From contig PQAF01000017.1 of assembly GCA_003105015.1 (NCBI GenBank), positions 1 through 54,615 on the forward strand: a stretch of DNA of 54,615 nucleotides, read 5' to 3'. The notes beneath the pieces were generated by a model. It did not search any database and was not told the DNA's origin. It was given only the letters and a program-made list of their open reading frames with translations. The position numbers were made by a program, and so were the translations under genes. Of this stretch, positions 48,134-54,615 are shown piece by piece. Every line of letters starts with the position of its first letter. The first letter of the stretch is position 1. This DNA is from Rhodocyclales bacterium (lineage in GTDB: Bacteria > Pseudomonadota > Gammaproteobacteria > Burkholderiales > Rhodocyclaceae).

Positions 48134-48349
48134 TTACTTTATGGCGACGAATTGCACAAAGGCCACGATTGCCAGGACGAACGCCGCCACCACGATGATG
48201 CCCGCGACGATGACCTGGCCCGGGCGCAGCCCGGCGGCATCCTCCTCGTGCATCCGGCGGTGCCGCACGCCGAACAGCGCCGACAGCACCGTTCTCATCA
48301 CCTGCAACGGCCCCGCTCTGCGCTCGCCCATCATGGCTCCGGCATTCAT
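48134..48349 (-). CDS. DUF2970 small membrane protein
   Basis: 71 residues from ATG 48349, overlapping the ctaG stop (ATGA). LQVMRTVLSALFGVRHRRMHEED is followed by one helix, VIVAGIIVVAAFVLAIVAFVQFV. Family of small proteins encoded between ctaG and ctaE in Betaproteobacteria; function unknown. Internal ATGs (MMGERRAG) are possible alternative starts. Confidence 0.85.
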   Translation of the reverse strand: MNAGAMMGERRAGPLQVMRTVLSALFGVRHRRMHEEDAAGLRPGQVIVAGIIVVAAFVLAIVAFVQFVAIK

Positions 48350-48912
48350 GCGCCCGGCCTGCGCAGCTGCGGCGCCGGCTCGGCCGCCGCGCCGGCCACC
48401 TCGAAGAAGGTATACGACAGGGTGATCGTGTTCACGTCCTTCGGCAGTGCCGGATCGATGACGAAGACAACGGGCATTTCCCGCGATTCGCCCGGTCCCA
48501 GCGTCTGCCGCGCAAAGCAGAAGCACTCCATTTTCTTGAAATGCGCGGCGGCCAGCTGCGGGCCGTAGCTGGGAATCGCCTGGCCGGTCACCGGATGGTT
48601 GCGCGTATTGCTGACGCGGTAGACCACGTGCACCAGTTCGCCCGGATGCACCGAAACGCTGGTCTGGCCCGGCTTGAAGCTCCACGGCAAGCCGTGCAGG
48701 TTGGCATCGAACTCCACGGTCACCTTGCGGCTGGTATCGACCTGGGTGTTGCGCAAGGCATCGTCCGGGTTGAGCAGGTTGTTGATACCGGTGACTTCGC
48801 AGAACTTCTGGTACAGCGGCACCATGGCATAGCCGAAGCCGAACATGAGCGCGGCCACCGCCAGCAGCCTGACGAGGACGCGCCGGTTGTCGGCGTTCCG
48901 GTTCGCGCTCAT
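48346..48912 (-). CDS. ctaG: Cytochrome c oxidase assembly protein CtaG (Cox11)
   Basis: Membrane-anchored copper chaperone for the CuB site of subunit I. 188 residues: one helix (VRLLAVAALMFGFGYAMVPLYQKFCEVTG), then a periplasmic Ig-like domain with the copper-binding CFCF (C130, C132) in KKMECFCFARQTL and the conserved VFVIDP. Overlaps the small assembly gene upstream and the DUF2970 gene downstream by four bases each. Confidence 0.95.
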   Translation of the reverse strand: MSANRNADNRRVLVRLLAVAALMFGFGYAMVPLYQKFCEVTGINNLLNPDDALRNTQVDTSRKVTVEFDANLHGLPWSFKPGQTSVSVHPGELVHVVYRVSNTRNHPVTGQAIPSYGPQLAAAHFKKMECFCFARQTLGPGESREMPVVFVIDPALPKDVNTITLSYTFFEVAGAAAEPAPQLRRPGA

Positions 48913-49016
48913 TTGAACAGCCAGTAGCGCAGGACGAAACCGACGAACATGGCCGCTGCCACCAAGGCGAGCGCCAGCGCCGTTCTACGGCTTTTCTGCT
49001 GCAGCGCCGGGGTCAC
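48909..49016 (-). CDS. Cytochrome oxidase small assembly protein (35 residues)
   Basis: Very short gene missed by length cut-offs: GTG at 49016 overlaps the ctaD stop (GTGA), and its stop overlaps the ctaG ATG (ATGA). The product [35 protein letters not shown] has one transmembrane helix and a basic N-terminus, a size and position matching the small assembly proteins annotated between ctaD and ctaG in Betaproteobacteria. Double overlap supports real translation. Confidence 0.78.
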   Translation of the reverse strand: MTPALQQKSRRTALALALVAAAMFVGFVLRYWLFK

Positions 49017-50623
49017 GCGTGCCCCTTCGCCTCGGTCAGCACCGGCGGCTCCTCGAAGGTGTGGTAGGGCGCCGGCGAGGGCACGGTCCACTCGAGGCCG
49101 GTGGCGCCCTCCCAGGGCTTGGCCGCCGCCTTCTCCCCGCCACGAATGGCCTTCAGCACCACATACAGGAACAGCAGCTGGCTCAGGCCGAAGCCGAATG
49201 CGCCGATCGTCGATACCTGGTTGAAGTCGGCGAACTGCAGGGCGTAGTCCGGGATGCGGCGCGGCATGCCGGCCAGTCCGAGAAAATGCTGCGGGAAGAA
49301 GGCGATGTTGAAGGAGACGATGGACAGCCAGAAGTGCCACTTGCCCAGCGTCTCGTCGTACATGTGGCCGGTCCATTTCGGCAGCCAGTAGTACACCGCC
49401 GCAAAGGCCGAGAACAGCGCCCCGGCCACCATCACGTAGTGGAAGTGGGCGACCACGTAATAAGTGTCCTGCAGCTGCACGTCGATCGCCGTGTTGGACA
49501 GCACCAGTCCGGTGAAGCCGCCGATGGTGAACAGGAAGAGGAAACCCAGGGCGAACAGCATCGGCGTCTCGAAGGTCATCGACCCCCGCCACATGGTGGC
49601 CACCCAGTTGAACACCTTCACGCCGGTCGGCACCGCGATCAGGATGGTGGCGTACATGAAGTAGAGTTGGCCGGCGACCGGCATGCCGACCACGTACATG
49701 TGGTGCGCCCAGACGATGAAGGAAATCAGCGCGATCGAGGCGATGGCGTACACCATCGAGGTGTAGCCGAAGATCGGCTTGCGGGCGAAGGCCGGGATGA
49801 CGTGCGAGACGACGCCGAACGCCGGCAGGGCGATGATGTACACCTCGGGATGGCCGAAGAACCAGAAGATGTGCTGGAACAGCACCGGATCGCCGCCGCC
49901 GGCCGCGCTGAAGAAGCTGGTGCCGAAGTGGCGGTCCGTCAGGATCATGGTGACGGCGCCGGCCAGCACCGGCATCACCGCAATGAGCAGGAAGCCGGTG
50001 ATCAGCCAGGTCCAGCAGAACATCGGCATGCGCATGAGGGTCATGCCGGGCGCACGCAGGTTGAGGATCGTCGTGACGATGTTGATCGAGCCCATGATCG
50101 ACGACATGCCGAGGATGTGCACCGCGAAGATCGCCATGTCCATGCCGATGCCCATCTGGATGGACAGCGGCGGATACAGCGTCCAGCCGGTGCCGGCGGC
50201 GCCGCCTGGCACGAACATCGAGGCCGTCAGCAGGATGCCGGCGGGCGGCAGCAGCCAGAAGCTCCAGTTGTTCATGCGCGCAAAGGCCATGTCTGGCGCG
50301 CCGATCATCATCGGGAGCATCCAGTTGGCGAAGCCGACGAAGGCCGGCATGATCGCGCCGAACACCATGATCAGGCCGTGCAGCGTGATCATCTGGTTGA
50401 AGAATTCCGGCTGGACATACTGCAGGCCCGGCTGGAACAGCTCGGCGCGGATGATCAGGGCCATCACCCCGCCCACCATGAACATGGCGAAGCTGAACCA
50501 CAGGTACATGGTGCCGATGTCCTTGTGGTTGGTGGTGGTGATCCAGCGCATGATCCCCTTCGGATGATGCGAATGACCGTCCCCGTGTGCGTGACCTGCG
50601 CCGTGAGCGTGGGTGGCTTCCAT
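49013..50623 (-). CDS. ctaD: Cytochrome c oxidase subunit I
   Basis: Catalytic heme-copper subunit: reduces O2 and pumps protons. 536 residues from ATG 50623. The N-terminus is unusually His-rich ([16 protein letters not shown], residues 5-20). Heme a His in [10 protein letters not shown]; CuB His and D-channel Glu in [10 protein letters not shown]; His pair WAHHMYVVG; heme ligands in VAHFHYVM. The HPEVY motif and WAHHMY mark an A-type (mitochondrial-like) oxidase. Heme A is expected, but no ctaA is nearby. Confidence 0.97.
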   Translation of the reverse strand: MEATHAHGAGHAHGDGHSHHPKGIMRWITTTNHKDIGTMYLWFSFAMFMVGGVMALIIRAELFQPGLQYVQPEFFNQMITLHGLIMVFGAIMPAFVGFANWMLPMMIGAPDMAFARMNNWSFWLLPPAGILLTASMFVPGGAAGTGWTLYPPLSIQMGIGMDMAIFAVHILGMSSIMGSINIVTTILNLRAPGMTLMRMPMFCWTWLITGFLLIAVMPVLAGAVTMILTDRHFGTSFFSAAGGGDPVLFQHIFWFFGHPEVYIIALPAFGVVSHVIPAFARKPIFGYTSMVYAIASIALISFIVWAHHMYVVGMPVAGQLYFMYATILIAVPTGVKVFNWVATMWRGSMTFETPMLFALGFLFLFTIGGFTGLVLSNTAIDVQLQDTYYVVAHFHYVMVAGALFSAFAAVYYWLPKWTGHMYDETLGKWHFWLSIVSFNIAFFPQHFLGLAGMPRRIPDYALQFADFNQVSTIGAFGFGLSQLLFLYVVLKAIRGGEKAAAKPWEGATGLEWTVPSPAPYHTFEEPPVLTEAKGHA

Positions 50624-50652
50624 TTCTTCTCCTCGTATCCCGCGAATTCGGT

Positions 50653-51786
50653 TTATTTGCGCGCCGCCTTGATCTCGGCAGGCTGCACGACGTCGCCGGT
50701 CTTGTTGCCCCAGGCGTTGCGCTCGTACGTCACGACGGCCGCGATGTCGCCGTCGCTGAGTTGGCCGCCGTAGGCCGCCATGGCGGTGTTGGCCTTGCCG
50801 TGCAGGACGATGTCGATGTGTGCCGCCTTGGGCCCGGTGGCGATCTTCGAGCCGTCGAGCCCCGGGAAGGTGGGCGGCAGGCCCTTGCCGTTGGCCTGGT
50901 GGCATGCCACGCAGTTGGCGGCATAGACCTTTTCTCCGCGGCTCATCAGTTCATCCCGCGAGAAGGTTTTCGCGCCCTCGTCGGCCGCGGCCGCCATCTG
51001 CTGCTTCTGCGCCCCGACCCATTGCGTGTATTTCTCGGCCGACACCACTTCGACCACGATCGGCATGAAGGCGTGGTCCTTGCCGCACAACTCGGCGCAC
51101 TGGCCGCGGTAGATGCCTTCCTTCTCGGCCCTGAACCAGGTATCGCGCACATAGCCCGGAATGGCATCCTGTTTTACCGCCAGGGCCGGCACCCACCAGG
51201 AATGGATCACGTCGGTCGCCGTGGTCAGCACGCGTATCTTCTTGCCGACGGGGACGACGAGATGCCGGTCGACCTCGAGCAGATAATTGCCGCCCTTGGC
51301 CGCCGCACCGCGAATCTGCTCCGGCGGCGTGGCCATCAGGCTCATGAAGCGGATGCCCTCGCCCTCGCCCTTGAGATAGTCGTAGCCCCATTTCCACTGA
51401 TAGCCGGTCGCCTTGATGGTGATGTCGGCTTGCGAGGTGTCGCGCATGTTGAGCACGGCCTTGGTAGCGGGCCAGGCCATGCCTATCAGGATCAGCAGGG
51501 GAATGACGGTCCAGGCGATCTCGACCAGGGTGTTGTCGTGGAACTGGGCGGCCTGATGCCCTTTCGACTTGCGGTGGGCGAAGACCGAATAGAACATCAC
51601 GGCAAAGACGCCGATGAATATGATGACGATGATGATCATCATCAGGTCGTGCAGGTCGATCACCGTCTGGGCGGCCTTGGTGGCGGGAGCCTGGAAATTG
51701 AGTTCCCAGGCGGCCAGTGCCATGCCCGACCAGGCCATGAGCGCAAGGCCCGCCAAACGCGACTTAGTCTTGTTATGCATTCCCAT
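50653..51786 (-). CDS. ctaC: Cytochrome c oxidase subunit II fused to cytochrome c (caa3 type)
   Basis: Accepts electrons at CuA and passes them to subunit I. 377 residues from ATG 51786 with AAGGAG upstream. Signal peptide to about residue 26, two helices (about 42-65 and 88-108), CuA ligands H195 (HSWW), C230, C234, H238 and M241 in [12 protein letters not shown], then a C-terminal cytochrome c domain with heme motif CVACH (C292-H296) and a candidate Met ligand in NTAMAAYGG. The fused heme domain defines a caa3-type enzyme able to take electrons from soluble or membrane cytochromes. First gene of the oxidase operon. Confidence 0.96.
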   Translation of the reverse strand: MGMHNKTKSRLAGLALMAWSGMALAAWELNFQAPATKAAQTVIDLHDLMMIIIVIIFIGVFAVMFYSVFAHRKSKGHQAAQFHDNTLVEIAWTVIPLLILIGMAWPATKAVLNMRDTSQADITIKATGYQWKWGYDYLKGEGEGIRFMSLMATPPEQIRGAAAKGGNYLLEVDRHLVVPVGKKIRVLTTATDVIHSWWVPALAVKQDAIPGYVRDTWFRAEKEGIYRGQCAELCGKDHAFMPIVVEVVSAEKYTQWVGAQKQQMAAAADEGAKTFSRDELMSRGEKVYAANCVACHQANGKGLPPTFPGLDGSKIATGPKAAHIDIVLHGKANTAMAAYGGQLSDGDIAAVVTYERNAWGNKTGDVVQPAEIKAARK

Positions 51787-52095
51787 CTGCCACTCTCTCC
51801 TTGAAGGTTGTTCGTCGCGTTTCGAGCAGGCATGGCATGTGCGCCGGCCGGGGAGGACGCCCTGAACGTCGTTCCCATCGGCAGGCACTATCCACTCAGA
51901 AATCCCCCGGCGCAGATCGCGCGACCATCATTATTTAGGTATAAAGTTTTTAGTACGCTAACACGCGGCCCGGATTCTTTCAAGAAGCGTTGATCCAGAT
52001 CAAAAACACTTAGGGATTGTGGGGATTTGGCTCGCCCGGGAAGGCGAAGGCGGAGAACTTCAGGCGCGGCCCTCGGCGGCCGGCCGGACAACGGT
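51787..52095. other. Intergenic region between mpl and the oxidase operon (309 bases)
   Basis: No convincing reading frame. It holds the FNR-type box at 51990-52003, an AT-rich block (51925-51960) that may contain the oxidase promoter, and the Shine-Dalgarno sequence of ctaC near 51797. On the minus strand TTGAAA with a 17-base spacer to TAGCGT is a weak promoter candidate just downstream of the box. No clear terminator for mpl. Confidence 0.6.
51990..52003. promoter_or_regulatory. FNR/Anr-type box upstream of the oxidase operon
   Basis: TTGATCCAGATCAA matches the FNR/Anr consensus TTGAT-N4-ATCAA exactly. It lies about 205 bases upstream of the ctaC ATG in a gap where only the oxidase operon is transcribed away, so oxygen-dependent control of that operon is the simplest reading. 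Activation or repression cannot be decided without the transcription start. Confidence 0.75.
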
Positions 52096-53451
52096 TCAGC
52101 GTAAAGCGAGGGCTTCGAGCAGCCGGCCATGCACCCCGCAGAAACCGCCATTGCTCATGACGAGCACATGATCGCCCTCGCGGGCAGCGGCCGAAACCGC
52201 CGCGACGAGGGCGTCGATATCCTCAAAGACCTGCGCCCGCTCGCCGAGCGGCTGCAGGGCGCCGCGGACATCCCAGCCCAGGCCGGCCGCGTAACAGAAG
52301 ATCCGTTCGGCCCCGCGCAGGCTGTCCGGCAATTGCGCCTTCATCACGCCCAGCTTCATGGTGTTGGAGCGCGGCTCCAGCACCGCCAGGATGCGCCCGC
52401 CATCGATTCGCTGACGCAAGCCGGCGATCGTCGCCGAAATGGCCGTCGGGTGATGCGCAAAATCGTCATACACCGTAACGCCGCGTACCGTGCCTCGCAC
52501 TTCCAGTCGGCGCTTGATCCCCCCGAAACAGGCGAGTGCGGCCAGCGCCGCGGCCGGAGGCACGCCGGCATGTCTCGCCGCGGCTACAGCCGCAAGGGCG
52601 TTGCTACGATTATGCTGGCCCGGCATGGCCAAGCCGAGATGACCGATCTCTTTATCTGCAAAGGTCACGGCACTCGAACCCGCCGCATCGAGATCGCCTA
52701 GGCTCCAGCCCGATGGGTCATTGAACCACTCAATGTGCGTCCAGCAACCCCGCCCCAAAACGCGCCTCAGGGCGGACTCACGGGCATTTGCAACGATCAG
52801 GCCTGATCTAGGCAGTATGCGTATAAATTGGTGAAATTGAGCCTCAATTGCTGCAAGATCATGGAAGATGTCGGCATGATCATACTCAAGGTTATTCAGA
52901 ACAGCAGTCCGCGCCTGGTAATGAACGAACTTCGAGCGCTTGTCACAAAAGGCGGTGTCATATTCGTCCGCCTCGATCACGAAAAACGGGCTGGAAGTCA
53001 GTCGCGCCGATACGCCGAAATCCTTGGGTACCCCGCCAATCAGAAAGCCGGGAGCCATGCCGGCATGCTCCAGAATCCAGGCCAGCATGGATGCGGTGGT
53101 TGTCTTGCCGTGGGTGCCGGCCACGGCCAGCACCCATTTATCGCGCAGAATGTTTTGCGCCAGCCACTGCGGACCGGATATATAGGGCAGGCCCTTGTCG
53201 AGAAGTGCCTCAAGCAAAGGGTTGCCGCGCGATATGGCGTTGCCGACGACAAACAGGTCCGGTGCCAACGCGATCTGGCCTGCTTCGTAGCCCTCGATCA
53301 GCTCGATGCCCTGAGCCTCGAGCTGAGTGCTCATGGGCGGATAGACATTGGCATCGCATCCCGTCACACGATGTCCGGAGGCCCTGGCCAGCAAGGCGAT
53401 GCCGCCCATGAAGGTGCCGCAAATGCCGAGTATGTGTATGTGCATCGCCAT
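52096..53451 (-). CDS. mpl: UDP-N-acetylmuramate:L-alanyl-gamma-D-glutamyl-meso-diaminopimelate ligase
   Basis: Recycles cell-wall tripeptide by joining it to UDP-MurNAc. 451 residues: HIHILGICGTFMGGIALLARASGH (Mpl-type N-terminus), ATP loop AGTHGKTTTASML, EADEYDTAFCDKRSKFVHY, NNLEYDHADIF, DDFAHHPTAI and LEPRSNTMKLG. Start at 53451 (MAMHIH) or 53445 (MHIH, the usual family start, with GGGA five bases upstream). Together with MltA in the window it represents muropeptide turnover. Divergent from the plus-strand gene at 53501. Confidence 0.96.
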   Translation of the reverse strand: MAMHIHILGICGTFMGGIALLARASGHRVTGCDANVYPPMSTQLEAQGIELIEGYEAGQIALAPDLFVVGNAISRGNPLLEALLDKGLPYISGPQWLAQNILRDKWVLAVAGTHGKTTTASMLAWILEHAGMAPGFLIGGVPKDFGVSARLTSSPFFVIEADEYDTAFCDKRSKFVHYQARTAVLNNLEYDHADIFHDLAAIEAQFHQFIRILPRSGLIVANARESALRRVLGRGCWTHIEWFNDPSGWSLGDLDAAGSSAVTFADKEIGHLGLAMPGQHNRSNALAAVAAARHAGVPPAAALAALACFGGIKRRLEVRGTVRGVTVYDDFAHHPTAISATIAGLRQRIDGGRILAVLEPRSNTMKLGVMKAQLPDSLRGAERIFCYAAGLGWDVRGALQPLGERAQVFEDIDALVAAVSAAAREGDHVLVMSNGGFCGVHGRLLEALALR

Positions 53452-53500
53452 CCCGCTACAATAGCGCCGAATTCTAACCGATCCGCCTGTATCCCCAGCA

Positions 53501-54109
53501 ATGTCCTATCACGATCGGAATGCCCTGAGAAACAACACGATGCGACGAAGCATCGCCGCGCTGGCCGCTCGTCTGATGGCCGAAGATGGCATATCGGACT
53601 ATCGGTTCGCCAAACGCAAGGCCGCACGGCAACTGGGTGTTCCGGAAACCGAGGCATTGCCAAACAACGCGGAAATCGAAGCGGAGCTGCGCGCCTACCA
53701 GGCGATCTACCAGGAAGACGAGCAGCGCGAACGGCTTCTGGAAATGCGCCGAACCGCAGTCGAGGTCATGCGCCTGCTGGATCCATTTCGCCCTTACCTG
53801 ACCGGAGCGGTACTCGATGGCACCGCAGGCCGCTTTGCGGATATCGACTTGGAAGCCTTTCCGGATAACAGCAAGGAAGTGGAGATCTTCCTTCTCAATC
53901 AAGGCATTCGTTTTGAGCAGAACGAGCCGCGTCGCGGCGGGGCCGAAACCCCGGAGTGTGTGCTTACCTTCGACTGCAATGAATTCCCGGTGCGGCTATC
54001 CCTCTTCGAGCCGGATGCCGAGCGCGCGCAAAAGCGCCGCAATGGGCGGCCCGCCGAACGCGCCCGTCTCGCCTTGGTGGAATCCATGCTGGAGGTTCCA
54101 GACAAATGA
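53501..54109 (+). CDS. Conserved protein with nucleotidyltransferase-like segment
   Basis: 202 residues, not firmly recognised. The N-terminal half is helical and charged (MRRSIAALAARLMAEDGISDYRFAKRKAARQLG, then ELRAYQAIYQEDEQRERLLEMRRTAVEVMRLL). The central LTGAVLDGTAGRFADIDLEAFPDNSKEVEIFLL resembles the G-S/D-x-D core of minimal nucleotidyltransferases, though the usual GSxxxG is GAVLDG. The C-terminus FDCNEFPVRLSLFEPDAERAQKRRNG fits with that fold. The stop overlaps the TlpA ATG, implying coupling. Base composition is somewhat less GC-rich than upstream genes. Confidence 0.7.
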   Translation: MSYHDRNALRNNTMRRSIAALAARLMAEDGISDYRFAKRKAARQLGVPETEALPNNAEIEAELRAYQAIYQEDEQRERLLEMRRTAVEVMRLLDPFRPYLTGAVLDGTAGRFADIDLEAFPDNSKEVEIFLLNQGIRFEQNEPRRGGAETPECVLTFDCNEFPVRLSLFEPDAERAQKRRNGRPAERARLALVESMLEVPDK

Positions 54110-54615
54110 GCAAGGCCGTCCGGCACGCTTTATTGCTCATAGCCGTCTCGACATGCGCCGCAATGGCCGGCTATTTCTTTGGCCGTCCTAAGACCGTCCC
54201 CCTGCCACCCCCTGCGATAATCCCCGCCATAGATGCGCCCGCTCGCCTGTTGGCACTGACATTGCCGGATCTAAACGGCCAGCCTCAATCCCTGGCGCAG
54301 TGGAAAGGGAAGGTCCTGGTCATTAATTTCTGGGCGACCTGGTGCGCCCCCTGCAGGGAAGAAATGCCGGAATTCTCAAGAATAAGCGCTAAATACGCTT
54401 TGAACGGTGTTCAATTTGTGGGGATCAGCATTGATTCTGCCGATAAGGTTGCAGAATTCCAGAAGGAAATGCAGATCAGCTACCCCCTGCTTATCGGCAA
54501 TCTTGATTCCCTCGACTTATCAGGCGATTTAGGCAATCGCGCCAAGGCCTTGCCTTTCACAGTCATCCTGCGGCCAGACGGCAGCCCGCAAGAAATCAAG
54601 CTTGGCAAATACGCG
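54106..54615 (+). CDS. TlpA-family thiol:disulfide oxidoreductase (3' end outside window)
   Basis: Membrane-anchored periplasmic thioredoxin. 170 codons visible from ATG 54106: signal anchor ALLLIAVSTCAAMAGYFFG, a proline-rich linker, then the thioredoxin fold with LVINFWATWCAPCREEMPEF carrying the CAPC redox site near residue 83, and ALPFTVILRPDG with the cis-Pro region. Likely acts in cytochrome c maturation or disulfide reduction. Only the last few residues appear to be missing. Composition is less GC-rich than most of the window. Confidence 0.92.
   Translation, partial: MSKAVRHALLLIAVSTCAAMAGYFFGRPKTVPLPPPAIIPAIDAPARLLALTLPDLNGQPQSLAQWKGKVLVINFWATWCAPCREEMPEFSRISAKYALNGVQFVGISIDSADKVAEFQKEMQISYPLLIGNLDSLDLSGDLGNRAKALPFTVILRPDGSPQEIKLGKYA

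Overview
This is a gene-dense, GC-rich stretch of bacterial chromosome with short intergenic gaps. It contains no insertion sequence, phage gene or CRISPR array that I could see. The gene order points to Betaproteobacteria, most likely the Rhodocyclales or a close relative. The supporting blocks are coaE-zapD-yacG-Nudix/ThiE, lolB-ispE-tRNA-Gln-prs-rplY-pth-ychF, rsmD-coaD-ferredoxin, M16 pair/ftsY-ftsE-ftsX-rpoH, and a caa3-type cytochrome oxidase cluster with SURF1, heme O synthase and SCO. The assignment rests on gene order and protein character, not on a database search. Nearly all genes look chromosomal and housekeeping.

Layout. 1-5.9 kb: 3'-truncated ammonium transporter with a sigma-54 promoter and two NtrC sites, mltA, a DUF815 ATPase, a Nudix-ThiE fusion, yacG, zapD and coaE. 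5.9-11 kb: a SPOR protein, a TrpB2-type tryptophan synthase, a DUF4139 protein, coaX and birA. 11-17 kb: an M48-like lipoprotein with a lost zinc motif, then ntrC, ntrB, a DUF4124 protein and glnA, the last with a second sigma-54/NtrC regulatory region. 17-26.9 kb: a cation efflux protein, rhodanese, nadA, an EEP-family phosphodiesterase, a cardiolipin synthase, a frameshifted MASE2-PAS-PAS sensor, a CoA-binding protein, gluQ and a PAS-GGDEF diguanylate cyclase. 26.8-33.6 kb: translation and envelope genes (ychF, pth, rplY, prs, tRNA-Gln, ispE, lolB, a TPR lipoprotein). 33.6-44 kb: mutM, a dynamin-like GTPase, ferredoxin, coaD, rsmD, two M16 peptidases, ftsYEX and rpoH with a CIRCE operator. 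44-52 kb: aerobic oxidase structural and assembly genes behind an FNR-type box. 52-54.6 kb: mpl, a nucleotidyltransferase-like protein and a 3'-truncated TlpA thioredoxin.

How the parts fit. The nitrogen genes look like one regulon: ntrBC lies between its likely targets glnA and amt, and both targets carry a GG-N10-GC promoter and twin GCACC/T-N5-GGTGC enhancers spaced 31 bp centre to centre. The rpoH region links heat-shock control to HrcA through a perfect CIRCE. The oxidase cluster holds the core subunits and several copper assembly factors, but heme A synthase (ctaA) is not at its usual place between the SURF1 block and ctaB. No exotic multi-gene system was found. The most unusual items are the inactivated M48 lipoprotein, the effector-less frameshifted MASE2 sensor, the missing ctaA, and the matched enhancer geometry of amt and glnA.
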